DNA of 51,912 nt from Actinomycetota bacterium (GTDB lineage: Bacteria; Actinomycetota; Rubrobacteria; Rubrobacterales; Rubrobacteraceae): the NCBI GenBank assembly GCA_004563715.1, contig ML214234.1, positions 2,888 to 54,799 on the forward strand, read 5' to 3'. The notes under the pieces are model-generated. The model did no database searches, had not been told where the DNA came from, and saw only the letters and a program-made list of their open reading frames with translations. Shown piece by piece: positions 16,087 to 23,799 of the stretch. The position numbers and the translations under genes were made by a program. Position 1 is the stretch's first letter, and each line of letters starts with the position of its first letter.

Positions 16087-17208
16087 ATGTCGAGGGTGAT
16101 CGGGGTCCCGAAGGAGATAAAGGACCAGGAAAGCCGCGTCTCGCTGCAGCCGGACGGGGTGGGGGAGCTCGTCCACCACGACCACGAGGTGATAGTCCAG
16201 TCGGGGGCCGGAAAGGGCGCGGGCTTCTCCGACGCGGAGTACGAGGCTGCCGGGGCCCGGCTCGTTGCCGACGCCGGGGAGGTCTTCGCCTCGGCGGACC
16301 TGATCGTGAAGGTCAAAGAACCCGTCCCCGAGGAGTACGACCACTTCCGGGAGGGCCAGGAGCTCTTCACGTACCTGCACCTGGCTGCCGACAAGGAGCT
16401 AACCGAGTTCCTGATGGAGCGGAAGATCAACGCCATCGCCTACGAGACCGTGGAGCTCGACGACGGCTCCCTGCCCTTGCTCGCCCCCATGAGCGAGGTA
16501 GCCGGGAGGATGAGCATCCAGGCCGCGGCCCACTGCCTGGAGAGCCCGCAGGGCGGGGCGGGGCTGCTGCTCGGGGGCGTCCCCGGCACACCCGCCGCCA
16601 AGGTGACGATCATCGGCGGCGGGGTGGTCGGTACGGAGGCCGCCAAGATCGCCGTCGGCATGCGGGCCATCGTGCGGGTTCTGGACATCAACCCCCGGCG
16701 GCTGGCCTACCTCTCGGACATCTTCGAGGGCCGGGTGGACCTGGTCGTCCCCAACCGCGCCCGCACCGCCGCCTACGTGGAGGAGTCCGACGTGGTGGTC
16801 GGGGCGGTGCTCGTCCACGGGGCCGAGGCGCCCAAGCTCGTCAGCCGCGACATGATCCGGAGCATGCGCGACGGCTCCGTGGCGGTGGACGTGGCCATAG
16901 ACCAGGGCGGGTGCATGGAGACGAGCCGGCCCACCACCCACTCGGACCCGACGTACGTGGAGGAGGGCGTGGTCCACTACTGCGTGGCGAACATCCCCGG
17001 CGCGGTAGCCCGCACCTCGACGCTGGCGCTGACCAGCGCGACCCTGCCGTACCTGGTGAAGATCGCCGGCAAGGGCGTAAAGAACGCCGCCCAGCAGGAC
17101 CTGGCCCTGGAGAAAGGCCTCTCCACCCTCGACGGGGAGCTGACCTCCGGCCCGGTGGCCGAGGCCCACGACCTGCCGCACACCGAGGCCGGCAAGCTCC
17201 TGGCCTGA
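16087..17208 (+). CDS. ald: Alanine dehydrogenase
   Basis: A 373-residue enzyme, matching the 370-residue length of bacterial Ald. N-terminal block: IGVPKEIKDQESRVSLQP. The pyruvate-binding region includes VKVKEP, and the NAD-binding loop is IIGGGVVGTEAA near 176. The VDVAIDQGGCMETSRPTTH block is diagnostic. It interconverts L-alanine and pyruvate plus ammonia with NAD(H). ATG at 16087 has AGGAG five bases upstream; an upstream in-frame ATG lacks a site. Together with pyruvate-linked aminotransferases it could recycle the alanine they form. Agmatinase follows after nine bases. Confidence 0.95.
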   Translation: MSRVIGVPKEIKDQESRVSLQPDGVGELVHHDHEVIVQSGAGKGAGFSDAEYEAAGARLVADAGEVFASADLIVKVKEPVPEEYDHFREGQELFTYLHLAADKELTEFLMERKINAIAYETVELDDGSLPLLAPMSEVAGRMSIQAAAHCLESPQGGAGLLLGGVPGTPAAKVTIIGGGVVGTEAAKIAVGMRAIVRVLDINPRRLAYLSDIFEGRVDLVVPNRARTAAYVEESDVVVGAVLVHGAEAPKLVSRDMIRSMRDGSVAVDVAIDQGGCMETSRPTTHSDPTYVEEGVVHYCVANIPGAVARTSTLALTSATLPYLVKIAGKGVKNAAQQDLALEKGLSTLDGELTSGPVAEAHDLPHTEAGKLLA

Positions 17209-17217
17209 GCGCCGCCG

Positions 17218-18192
17218 GTGCCCCGTTACCGGCCGGCCGACTCGTTCGAGACGCCGCGCTTCTCCGGCGTGCGCACCTTTATGCGCCTGCCCCACGTCCG
17301 CGACCTCGACAACGCCGACGCCGCCATCGTCGGAGCGCCGTTCGACACGGGCTCCTCTTTCCGGGTGGGGGCCCGCTTCGGCCCGGAGGCTATCCGCTCG
17401 GCCTCGCACCTGCTCCGGCCGTACAACCCATCCCAGGACGTCTCCCTCTTCGACCACCTCTCGGTCATAGACTACGGCGACGTATTCGTGGTGCCGGGGT
17501 TTATCGAGGAGAGCTACGAGAAGATCCAGGAAGGGCTGGAGACCATACACCGGGCCGGAGTGGTCCCCATAGTGCTGGGCGGGGACCACTCGATAGCCCT
17601 GCCGGAGTTGCGGGCGGCCGCGGCGGCCCGCGGGCCGCTCGCGCTCGCGCACTTCGACGCCCACGCCGACACCTGGGATGCCTATTTCGGCAAGAAGCAC
17701 AACCACGGCACGGTCTTCCGGCGGGCGGTGGAGGAGGGGCTTCTGAAGCCAGAGCGCTCCATCCAGGTGGGGATGCGCGGCCCGCTCTACGAGGCGGGGG
17801 ACCTGCGGGCGTCGCTGGAGCTCGGCTTCGAGCTCATCACCACCGACGAGGTCAGAGAAACAGGTGTAAAGGAGACGGTCGCCCGGGTCCGGGAGCGGGT
17901 GGGGGAGGAGAAGGTCTACGTCTCATTCGACGTGGACTTCGTGGATCCGGCCTTCGCGCCGGGCACCGGGACGCCGGAGGTCGGGGGCTTTACGAGCCGC
18001 GAGGCGCAGGAGTTCCTGAGAGGGCTCGCCGGCCTGGAGGTCGTGGGGGCCGACGTGGTGGAGGTGTACCCGGCCTACGACCCGGCGGGGGTTACGGCTG
18101 TTCTGGCGGCCAACGCCGCCTACGAAATCCTCACCCTGGTCGCGCTCTACCGGAAACGCAATCCGGCGTCCCGAGGCCTTTTCCGGTGGTGA
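17218..18192 (+). CDS. speB: Agmatinase / ureohydrolase family
   Basis: A 324-residue manganese ureohydrolase. Metal-binding motifs are GGDHSI (about 122), FDAHADTWD (about 146) and SFDVDFVDPAFAPGTGTPE (about 237), all intact. The family hydrolyses agmatine, or sometimes guanidinobutyrate or guanidinopropionate, to the amine or amino acid plus urea. GTG at 17218 follows the ald stop by nine bases. Its product putrescine would feed the oxidising operon at the left of the window, or its GABA product would feed gabT. The exact guanidino substrate is not certain. Confidence 0.88.
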   Translation: MPRYRPADSFETPRFSGVRTFMRLPHVRDLDNADAAIVGAPFDTGSSFRVGARFGPEAIRSASHLLRPYNPSQDVSLFDHLSVIDYGDVFVVPGFIEESYEKIQEGLETIHRAGVVPIVLGGDHSIALPELRAAAAARGPLALAHFDAHADTWDAYFGKKHNHGTVFRRAVEEGLLKPERSIQVGMRGPLYEAGDLRASLELGFELITTDEVRETGVKETVARVRERVGEEKVYVSFDVDFVDPAFAPGTGTPEVGGFTSREAQEFLRGLAGLEVVGADVVEVYPAYDPAGVTAVLAANAAYEILTLVALYRKRNPASRGLFRW

Positions 18193-18269
18193 AGCGCGTC
18201 ACTGACGGTTCCGGTGCGGCGGAGTCAACTCCCGTTACGCATGTTAGGGTTTTGGATGTAGGCAACGTG

Positions 18270-18292
18270 GTCCGCGATCCTTTCTCGCGGAC
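18270..18292 (+). promoter_or_regulatory. Hairpin in the leader of the next gene
   Basis: GTCCGCGA (18270-18277) and TCGCGGAC (18285-18292) form a perfect 8-bp stem with a 7-base loop. The hairpin ends immediately before the GAGAGGAGG ribosome site of the gene at 18311. It could be a terminator-like element after agmatinase or could affect translation; no T-tract follows. Confidence 0.4.
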
Positions 18293-18310
18293 GAGAGGAG
18301 GTTTTCGAGC

Positions 18311-18676
18311 ATGTCGCCCAAAGCCTCGCCGGGACGCCAGCAGCAGACCGACAGCGTCCTCATGAGTTGGGTCGGACACCGGGTGGTCGTCAAGTACCTC
18401 TCTGGCCCCGACGAGCCCGCAGACCCCGGGGACGAGAAGGGCCTCGTCCGCGGCGAGCCGGAAGCCCGCTCCGGGGTGTTCCAGTTGCGCCGCTTCGGAC
18501 AGATAGGCATAGAGGTCGCGAACACCCTGGAGGACTCCGCCAACGACCGGGTCACCCTCATACCGTGGAGCGCGATCCTCTCGCTCCGGGGCACTACACC
18601 CGCAGAGCGGGGAGGAGCCGACAGCCGGCTCTCCAGAGAGCAAGTGGCGGATCTGTCCCGCAACGACCCTACCTAG
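18311..18676 (+). CDS. Hypothetical protein
   Basis: A 121-residue soluble protein that I do not recognise. It has a polar N-terminus (SPGRQQQTDSV), then a core with alternating hydrophobic residues (GHRVVVKYL, GVFQLRRFGQIGIEV, RVTLIPWSAILSLRG) suggestive of a small beta-barrel. The core resembles Sm/LSm-like spacing, but I cannot claim homology. Its tail is polar. ATG at 18311 has a strong GAGAGGAGG site nine bases upstream, which supports it being real. No signal peptide, no cysteines. Confidence 0.65.
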   Translation: MSPKASPGRQQQTDSVLMSWVGHRVVVKYLSGPDEPADPGDEKGLVRGEPEARSGVFQLRRFGQIGIEVANTLEDSANDRVTLIPWSAILSLRGTTPAERGGADSRLSREQVADLSRNDPT

Positions 18677-18809
18677 ACCGGAACCAGAAAATCCAACGTT
18701 CTTCCGTTCTTCTCCCCGAACCGCTCCTGCCTGTTGCTTGAGCCTGAGGCCGCGGCTTCCGGCAGAATGTAGGGGGTTTCGTCCGTGCGGCTCGAAAGAG
18801 AGGTGTGGC

Positions 18810-19112
18810 GTGGAGAGCGGTGACAGGTTCGTCCGGGTGCTGGGGCAGCGGGACGTCATAGCCCTGGCTTTCGGGGCCACGATCGGGTTCGGCCGGGTCC
18901 CGCTGGTCGGAACCTGGTTGACGGAGGCCGGGCGTGGGCCGCTTATCGGGTTTATCGCCGTGGTCCTGAGCGCCGGGCTCGCCATCCAGTACCTGCCGGG
19001 CATGCCCTCCGGCCTCGGTGTGCCAGAGTGGGTCGTCATAGGGGTCTGGACGGCCGCCGGAGTGGTCTTCGCGCTCCGGATGGACGTGCCCGAGTACAAC
19101 CCCGAGCTGTAG
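18810..19112 (+). pseudogene. Internally deleted APC-family amino acid permease remnant
   Basis: The 100-residue frame begins like an APC permease N-terminus (VLGQRDVIALAFGATIGFG, first helix), then passes directly into what looks like the last two helices (PLIGFIAVVLSAGLAIQYL and PEWVVIGVWTAAGVVFAL). Intact APC permeases have about 450 residues and 12 helices, so roughly eight or more helices are missing in frame. GTG at 18810 has a weak GAGAGG site. It sits just before gabT and could be what is left of a GABA permease. A functional three-helix protein is possible but unlikely. Confidence 0.6.
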
Positions 19113-19117
19113 CCCGG

Positions 19118-19123
19118 TATACT
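19118..19123 (+). promoter_or_regulatory. Minus-10 box upstream of gabT
   Basis: TATACT lies 36 bases before the gabT start, just after the permease remnant. The minus-35 region (TACAAC with a 17-base spacer) is weak. It would let gabT be transcribed independently. Confidence 0.35.
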
Positions 19124-19159
19124 GGAAAGGATCAGACCGACGGGAAGGAGCTTGGCCGC

Positions 19160-20497
19160 ATGTTGGACTCCACGAGGATAAAGACCGAGATACCGGGGCC
19201 GAAGAGCCGGGCTCTGATGGACCGGCGTAAAAAGGCTGTCTCAGCCGGGATCAAGACCGGGACCCCGGTCTTTGTCCGGGAGGCCAGGGGCGCCACGATC
19301 ACCGACGTCGACGGCAACACGTTTATAGACTTCGGTGGCGGCATCGGCACTATGAACGTCGGGCACTCCGACCCGCGGGTGGTCGAAGCCATAAAAGAGC
19401 AGGCGGACCGCTTTACCCACACCTGCTTTTTCGTCAACCACTACGAGCCCTACGTCGAGCTGGCCGAGCGGCTGAACGCTATGGTCCCCGGCTCTTCGGA
19501 GAAGCGGACGGCGTTCTTCAACTCCGGGGCCGAGGCGGTGGAGAACGCGATCAAGGTCGCCCGATACCACACGGGCCGCAACGCGGTGCTGGCCTTCGAG
19601 AACGCCTTCCACGGCCGCACCCTGCTCACCATGACGCTCACCAGCGCGGTGGACCCGTATAAGAAAGGCTTCGGCCCGTTCGCCCCGGAGGTCTACCGGG
19701 TGCCGGCCCCGTATGCCTACCGCTGTCCGGCCAACCGGAACTGCTCCGGCGGCTGCCAGGGCGACTGCTTCGGGGCCATCGAGAAGGCCATGAGCGTAGG
19801 CTTCGACCGGGATTCCCTGGCGGCGGTGATCGTCGAGCCGGTGTTGGGCGAGGGCGGCTTTATCCCCGTGCCGGACTTCTACATGCGGCGGCTGCGGGAG
19901 CTGTGCGACGAGGTCGGGGCGCTCCTCATCGCCGACGAGGTACAGAGCGGCTACGGGCGGACGGGTACGTTGCTCGCCATCGAGCACTCCGGGGTCGAGC
20001 CGGACCTGGTGACCACGGCCAAGAGCATGGCCGCCGGGATGCCGCTCGGCGGCGTCACGGGCAAGGCGGAGATCATGGACGGAGTCCATCCGGGCGGCCT
20101 GGGCACCACCTACGGCGGCAACCCGCTGGCCTGTGCCGCCGCCCTCGCCGTCCTCGACGCCTTCGAGGAGGACGACCTGCTCTCCCGCGCCGAGGTCGTG
20201 GGCGGGCGGGTCATGGCCGCGATGCGCGAAATCCAGGATAAGCACCCGGACTTCGTCGGCGACGTGCGGGGCCGGGGCGCGATGGTGGCGATGGAGCTGG
20301 TACAGGACCCCGAGACCCGCGAGCCGGATGCCGGGCGGGCGACCCGGATTATCCAGAACGCCCTGCAGGAGGGGCTCATACTCCTGTCGGCCGGCCCGCT
20401 GGGCAACGTGATCCGGGTTCTGGTCCCCTTCGCGGTCACCGACGAGCAACTGGAGGAGGGGCTGGAGATACTGGCCCGCGCCGTGGACGCCGCCTAG
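19160..20497 (+). CDS. gabT: 4-aminobutyrate aminotransferase
   Basis: A 445-residue class III PLP aminotransferase. It has NSGAEAVENA (about 120), FHGRT (about 151), ADEVQSGYGRTG (about 263) and the PLP Lys in TTAKSMAAGMPLGG (about 292). A Cys-rich insert (RCPANRNCSGGCQGDC) lies near 195. It converts GABA and 2-oxoglutarate to succinate semialdehyde and glutamate. ATG at 19160 has GGAAGGAG nine bases upstream. It would take over the GABA produced by the polyamine operon. Other omega-amino acids may also be substrates. Confidence 0.9.
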   Translation: MLDSTRIKTEIPGPKSRALMDRRKKAVSAGIKTGTPVFVREARGATITDVDGNTFIDFGGGIGTMNVGHSDPRVVEAIKEQADRFTHTCFFVNHYEPYVELAERLNAMVPGSSEKRTAFFNSGAEAVENAIKVARYHTGRNAVLAFENAFHGRTLLTMTLTSAVDPYKKGFGPFAPEVYRVPAPYAYRCPANRNCSGGCQGDCFGAIEKAMSVGFDRDSLAAVIVEPVLGEGGFIPVPDFYMRRLRELCDEVGALLIADEVQSGYGRTGTLLAIEHSGVEPDLVTTAKSMAAGMPLGGVTGKAEIMDGVHPGGLGTTYGGNPLACAAALAVLDAFEEDDLLSRAEVVGGRVMAAMREIQDKHPDFVGDVRGRGAMVAMELVQDPETREPDAGRATRIIQNALQEGLILLSAGPLGNVIRVLVPFAVTDEQLEEGLEILARAVDAA

Positions 20498-20523
20498 CCG
20501 TCGCCTAGCCGCAGCCGGCGGGC

Positions 20524-21033
20524 CTAGTTGAGCAGCCAGATGCCCGCGTTCAGGGCGGTCGCGAACGTGACCCAGGCGAGGTAGGGGACCAGCAGCAGCG
20601 CCGCCGGGCGGCTTATCCGCCGGAAGGCGAGGATGGTCGCCAGGATCGCCGCCCACAGGACGAGTATCTCTACGAGCCCCAACCCCGGCGCCTGCAACCC
20701 GAAAAATACGGCGGACCACAGCAAGTTGAGCACGAGCTGCGCGACAAACAGGCCCATCGCCACCGGAGCCCCGAAAAATCCCCGGCGGCGCCACACCAGC
20801 CAGCCGGAGACGGCTATCATCAGGTAGAGAACGCTCCACACCGGCCCGAAGAGCCAGTCCGGCGGGGTGAAAAAGGGCTTGTTCAGGGTGTCGTACCAGC
20901 CACCGTCGGCGGTCTGGGGCGTGGTGAGCAGCGAGCCGAGCCCGGCCACCGCGAAGCAGACCACCACGAACACGGCTAGTCCCAGCACCGAGCGGGCGGG
21001 ACCCGCGGACCGCCGGCCAATAGCTCCTTGCAT
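20524..21033 (-). CDS. TspO/MBR family membrane protein
   Basis: A 169-residue protein with five hydrophobic helices. Family motifs are WYDTLNKPFFTPPDWLFGPVW in the first loop, NLLWSAVFFG in helix 3 and the C-terminal YLAWVTFATALNAGIWLLN. TspO proteins bind porphyrins and cholesterol-like molecules and act in tetrapyrrole handling or stress responses; the bacterial role varies. ATG at 21033 has AGGAGG six bases upstream. It follows the Uma2-family gene by 17 bases and is convergent with gabT. Confidence 0.9.
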   Translation of the reverse strand: MQGAIGRRSAGPARSVLGLAVFVVVCFAVAGLGSLLTTPQTADGGWYDTLNKPFFTPPDWLFGPVWSVLYLMIAVSGWLVWRRRGFFGAPVAMGLFVAQLVLNLLWSAVFFGLQAPGLGLVEILVLWAAILATILAFRRISRPAALLLVPYLAWVTFATALNAGIWLLN

Positions 21034-21050
21034 CGTTTTCCTCCTGACGC

Positions 21051-21614
21051 TCAGCCGAGAATAGCGTTTGTGACCACAGCAAGACCGGGTAGTGCCGCGG
21101 AGCTTATCTCTTGTCCACGCCGCACCTTCTCGACGTGCCGGTAGATGTCACCGGAAGGATTGGTGTGGCGCTCGACTACCCCGTTGCTGAGGTCCACGAT
21201 CCAGCCCTCCGGTATACCGGCGCGGGCGTAGAGCGGCAGCTTCACGTCGCGGTCGTAGGCGAGCGTGGTGTCGGAGACCTCGATCAGGAGCAGCACGTCT
21301 TCGGGGCCGGGTAGCGAGCGCCGGTAGTCCCGCGCCCGGATGATAGCCAGGTCCGTCTGCGGCTCGGTCTGACCGTCCAGCCTCACCGGATTCTGGACGC
21401 TGACGATGGCCTCGTTGCCCGCCAAACTTACCAGTAGACGGGTTAGCGTATTCACGCAGGTAAAGTGTCTAGTGCCTATGGCGGTCATCTCGACGATCTC
21501 ACCCTCGATCAGCTCCACCCGGTCGTCCTCGTGGAGTATCCCGGCCTCGGCCATGCGGTGGTAGTCGTAGACGGTGAAGCGCCGCCGCGTGATCTCTGGC
21601 GTCTTCGTCTGCAC
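21051..21614 (-). CDS. Uma2 family (DUF820) restriction-endonuclease-like protein
   Basis: A 187-residue DUF820 protein. The PD-(D/E)XK-like core is visible as EPQTDLAII (about 92) followed by VLLLIEVSDTT (about 111) and DRDVKLPLYARAGIPEGWIVDL. The N-terminus DYHRMAEAGIL is typical. The cellular role of Uma2 proteins is unknown, and they are often solitary. GTG at 21614 has GGAGGG before it, and a palindrome with a TATACT box lies about 35 bases upstream. Metal-binding residues look intact. Confidence 0.85.
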   Translation of the reverse strand: MQTKTPEITRRRFTVYDYHRMAEAGILHEDDRVELIEGEIVEMTAIGTRHFTCVNTLTRLLVSLAGNEAIVSVQNPVRLDGQTEPQTDLAIIRARDYRRSLPGPEDVLLLIEVSDTTLAYDRDVKLPLYARAGIPEGWIVDLSNGVVERHTNPSGDIYRHVEKVRRGQEISSAALPGLAVVTNAILG

Positions 21615-21645
21615 GGAAAGCCCTCCGAAGTCTGGTCGCTTACGA

Positions 21646-21659
21646 GGGAGTATACTCCC
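21646..21659. promoter_or_regulatory. 14-bp palindrome with embedded TATACT upstream of the Uma2 gene
   Basis: GGGAGTATACTCCC is a perfect palindrome and therefore reads TATACT on both strands. On the minus strand that box is correctly placed to be the minus-10 of the Uma2 gene. A repressor site overlapping the promoter is possible. Confidence 0.35.
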
Positions 21660-21687
21660 GGAGCCGGAGACCTCGTACTACTCGCTC

Positions 21688-23031
21688 TTACTTCTCGCCC
21701 AGGAGTTTTTCCAGGTAGCCCGTGTGGTAGCCGCCGGAGCGGAAGGCCTCGTCCTCCAGGAGCCGCAGGTGGAGTGGTATGGTGGTCTTGATGCCTTCCA
21801 GGCGGTACTCGCGCAGGGCGCGGCGGGCGCGGTTTATAGCCTCCTCGCGGGTCAGCGCCCAGACGATGAGCTTGCCCACCAGCGAGTCGTAGAACGGCGG
21901 TATTCCGTACCCCTGGTAGATGGCCGAGTCCACCCGGACGCCGGGGCCGCCGGGCACGTCGAGGAAGGTCACCTCTCCGGGCGAGGGCATGAAGTCCTGG
22001 TCGGGGTCTTCGGCGTTGATGCGGAACTCCATCGCCCAGCCCTCGAACGGCACGTCCTCCTGTTCCAGGCTCAGGGGCTCGCCGGCGGAGGCCCGGATCT
22101 GCTCTTTCACCAGGTCCACGCCCGTGAGCATCTCCGTCACCGGGTGTTCGACCTGGATGCGGGTGTTCATCTCGATAAAGTAGAAGTTCTGTTCCTCGTC
22201 CACCAGGAACTCTACCGTCCCCGCGTTGGTGTACCCGGCCTCCCGTCCCAGCCGGACGGCGGCCTCGCACATCGCCTCCCGGGTCTCGGGGCTTATGCCG
22301 GGCGACGGGGCTTCCTCCAGGACCTTCTGGCGGCGGCGCTGCATGGAGCACTCCCGCTCGTAGAGGTGTATGAAGTTGCCGTGGTGGTCGCCGAGCACCT
22401 GCACCTCCACGTGGCGCGGGCCGACCAGCAGCTTCTCCAGGTACAGGGAGCCGTCGCCGAAGGCTTTCTGCGCCTCCTGCTTCGCCACCTGCACGGCCTG
22501 GCGCAGCTCCTCTTTGTTCTCTGCTACCCGGATGCCCCGTCCGCCGCCCCCGGCCGCCGCCTTGACCATGACCGGGTAGCCGATCTTATCCGCCGTTTTC
22601 ACCGCTTCGTCCGCCGAAGCCGTCTGCTCGGAGCCGGGGACGACCGGCACGGCGGCCTCCTTCGCCAGCCTCCGCGCCGCCGACTTGTCGCCCATCTTCT
22701 CTATGGCCCCTGACGACGGCCCGATAAACGTAATCTCCGCGTCCTCGCAGGCCGCCGCGAAGGCGGCGTTCTCGGCCAGAAAGCCGTAGCCGGGGTGGAT
22801 GGCGTCCGCCCCGGTCTCCCGCGCGGCCTCGATTATGGCCTCGATGTTCAGGTAACTCTTGCCGGCCGGAGGCGGGCCGATGTTGACGGCTTCGTCGGCG
22901 TGGCGCACGTGGAGGGCCTCGGCGTCGGCGTCCGAGTAGACGGCGACGGACGGTATGTTCAACTCCTGGCAGGCCCGGATGACGCGCAAGGCGATCTCGC
23001 TCCGGTTGGCCACAAGAACCTTGTCGAACAC
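21688..23031 (-). CDS. accC: Biotin carboxylase subunit
   Basis: A 447-residue biotin carboxylase. N-terminus FDKVLVANRSEIALRVIRACQ, ATP-grasp glycine loop KAAAGGGGRGIR (about 158), bicarbonate/biotin block EMNTRIQVEHPVTEM (about 285). It carboxylates the biotin on a carrier protein using ATP and bicarbonate. I choose GTG at 23031, five bases after GGGAGG; the longer frame upstream is not family-like. The window has no acetyl-CoA carboxyltransferase (AccA/AccD). The nearest carrier and transferase-like genes are the divergent PxpB/PxpC-like pair and the carrier at 26552, so its acceptor may not be acetyl-CoA. BioY lies upstream. Confidence 0.93.
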   Translation of the reverse strand: MFDKVLVANRSEIALRVIRACQELNIPSVAVYSDADAEALHVRHADEAVNIGPPPAGKSYLNIEAIIEAARETGADAIHPGYGFLAENAAFAAACEDAEITFIGPSSGAIEKMGDKSAARRLAKEAAVPVVPGSEQTASADEAVKTADKIGYPVMVKAAAGGGGRGIRVAENKEELRQAVQVAKQEAQKAFGDGSLYLEKLLVGPRHVEVQVLGDHHGNFIHLYERECSMQRRRQKVLEEAPSPGISPETREAMCEAAVRLGREAGYTNAGTVEFLVDEEQNFYFIEMNTRIQVEHPVTEMLTGVDLVKEQIRASAGEPLSLEQEDVPFEGWAMEFRINAEDPDQDFMPSPGEVTFLDVPGGPGVRVDSAIYQGYGIPPFYDSLVGKLIVWALTREEAINRARRALREYRLEGIKTTIPLHLRLLEDEAFRSGGYHTGYLEKLLGEK

Positions 23032-23117
23032 CGCAACCTCCCGTCTGTCAGCCTGCGTCCCAGCGCCGCAATGATACCTACCCCGTGCGTCCCGCGCCCG
23101 TAACGGGCCGTGGGGGC

Positions 23118-23663
23118 TCAGGTGCGCGAGGCCGCAGCTATGGCGGGGGCGGCGGCGACGGCCACGAGCGCGGCGAGGCCGATCTTGATCAGGTCGAAGG
23201 CGACGAACGGCAGCACGCCCTGGACAAAGGCCACCGCCAGGGGCAGCTGGGCGACGAACATGAGCCAGGTCATGCCGAGGGCGTAGATTACGGCGAGGGC
23301 CGCGGTGCCCGCCAGGGAGCTTACCCACAGCGCCCGGCGGCGGACGGCGCCCGCGGCGGCCGGGGCGGCGAGGCCCGCGACGGCGGCGGCTATCGGGTAG
23401 GAGACGAGGTAACCCCCGGTGGGGCCGAGGAGAATCCCGAGCCCGCCCCGGAAACCGGCGAAGACCGGCACCCCCACCGCCCCGACCAGCAGGTAGACCG
23501 CCATCGCGAGCGCCCCGTAGCGGGGCCCGAGGATAAAACCGGCGAGGACGACCGCGAAGACCTGGAAGGTAAACGGTACGGGGAAGAGCGGGATGGTGAT
23601 CTGGGCCGCCACGGCTGTTATGGCCGCCACCAGCGCCACCCGGGTCATCATGGCTACGTTCAA
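23118..23663 (-). CDS. bioY: Biotin transporter BioY (S component)
   Basis: A 181-residue membrane protein with about six helices. It contains the BioY signatures TIPLFPVPFTFQVFAVVLAG (15-34) and GGLGILLGPTGGYLVSYP (72-89). BioY is the biotin-binding unit of an ECF-type transporter; the energising AT-module genes are not in the window, and it may act alone or share them. TTG at 23663 has AAGGGG six bases upstream; ATG at 23651 is the alternative. The position next to biotin carboxylase, divergent from the biotin-carrier cluster, links biotin supply to biotin use. Confidence 0.92.
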   Translation of the reverse strand: MNVAMMTRVALVAAITAVAAQITIPLFPVPFTFQVFAVVLAGFILGPRYGALAMAVYLLVGAVGVPVFAGFRGGLGILLGPTGGYLVSYPIAAAVAGLAAPAAAGAVRRRALWVSSLAGTAALAVIYALGMTWLMFVAQLPLAVAFVQGVLPFVAFDLIKIGLAALVAVAAAPAIAAASRT

Positions 23664-23716
23664 GTCACACCCCTTTACGCCTGGCTTGCTGCTACTCGCG
23701 TCTCTTTTAGCATCTA

Positions 23717-23745
23717 TTGACCGGTATTTCCCGCGCTAGTAGTAT
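23717..23745 (+). promoter_or_regulatory. Promoter of the PxpB-like gene cluster
   Basis: TTGACC (23717-23722) and TAGTAT (23740-23745) are separated by 17 bases, a good housekeeping promoter. The expected start near 23752 gives a leader of about 48 bases before the ATG at 23800. Confidence 0.6.
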
Positions 23746-23780
23746 TCCAGCGTCGTAGAAGGTTTCTAGCGCAGGGAAAT
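23726..23780. repeat. Long imperfect inverted repeat spanning the promoter (candidate operator)
   Basis: ATTTCCCGCGCTAG (23726-23739) is repeated in reverse complement as CTAGCGCAGGGAAAT (23766-23780), differing by one inserted base. The arms bracket the minus-10 box and expected transcription start. The left arm would not be in the transcript, so a DNA operator for a dimeric or looping repressor is more likely than an RNA hairpin. It also lies between the divergent bioY and PxpB-like genes and could control both. Confidence 0.55.
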
Positions 23781-23799
23781 AGGGAGCGAGGGTGAGACC

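Noticed and set aside
16399-17706. A 435-codon minus-strand frame opposite alanine dehydrogenase and agmatinase
   Set aside because: Translation is biased (Arg, Val, His, Gly repeats) with no motifs, while both plus-strand genes have intact catalytic residues.
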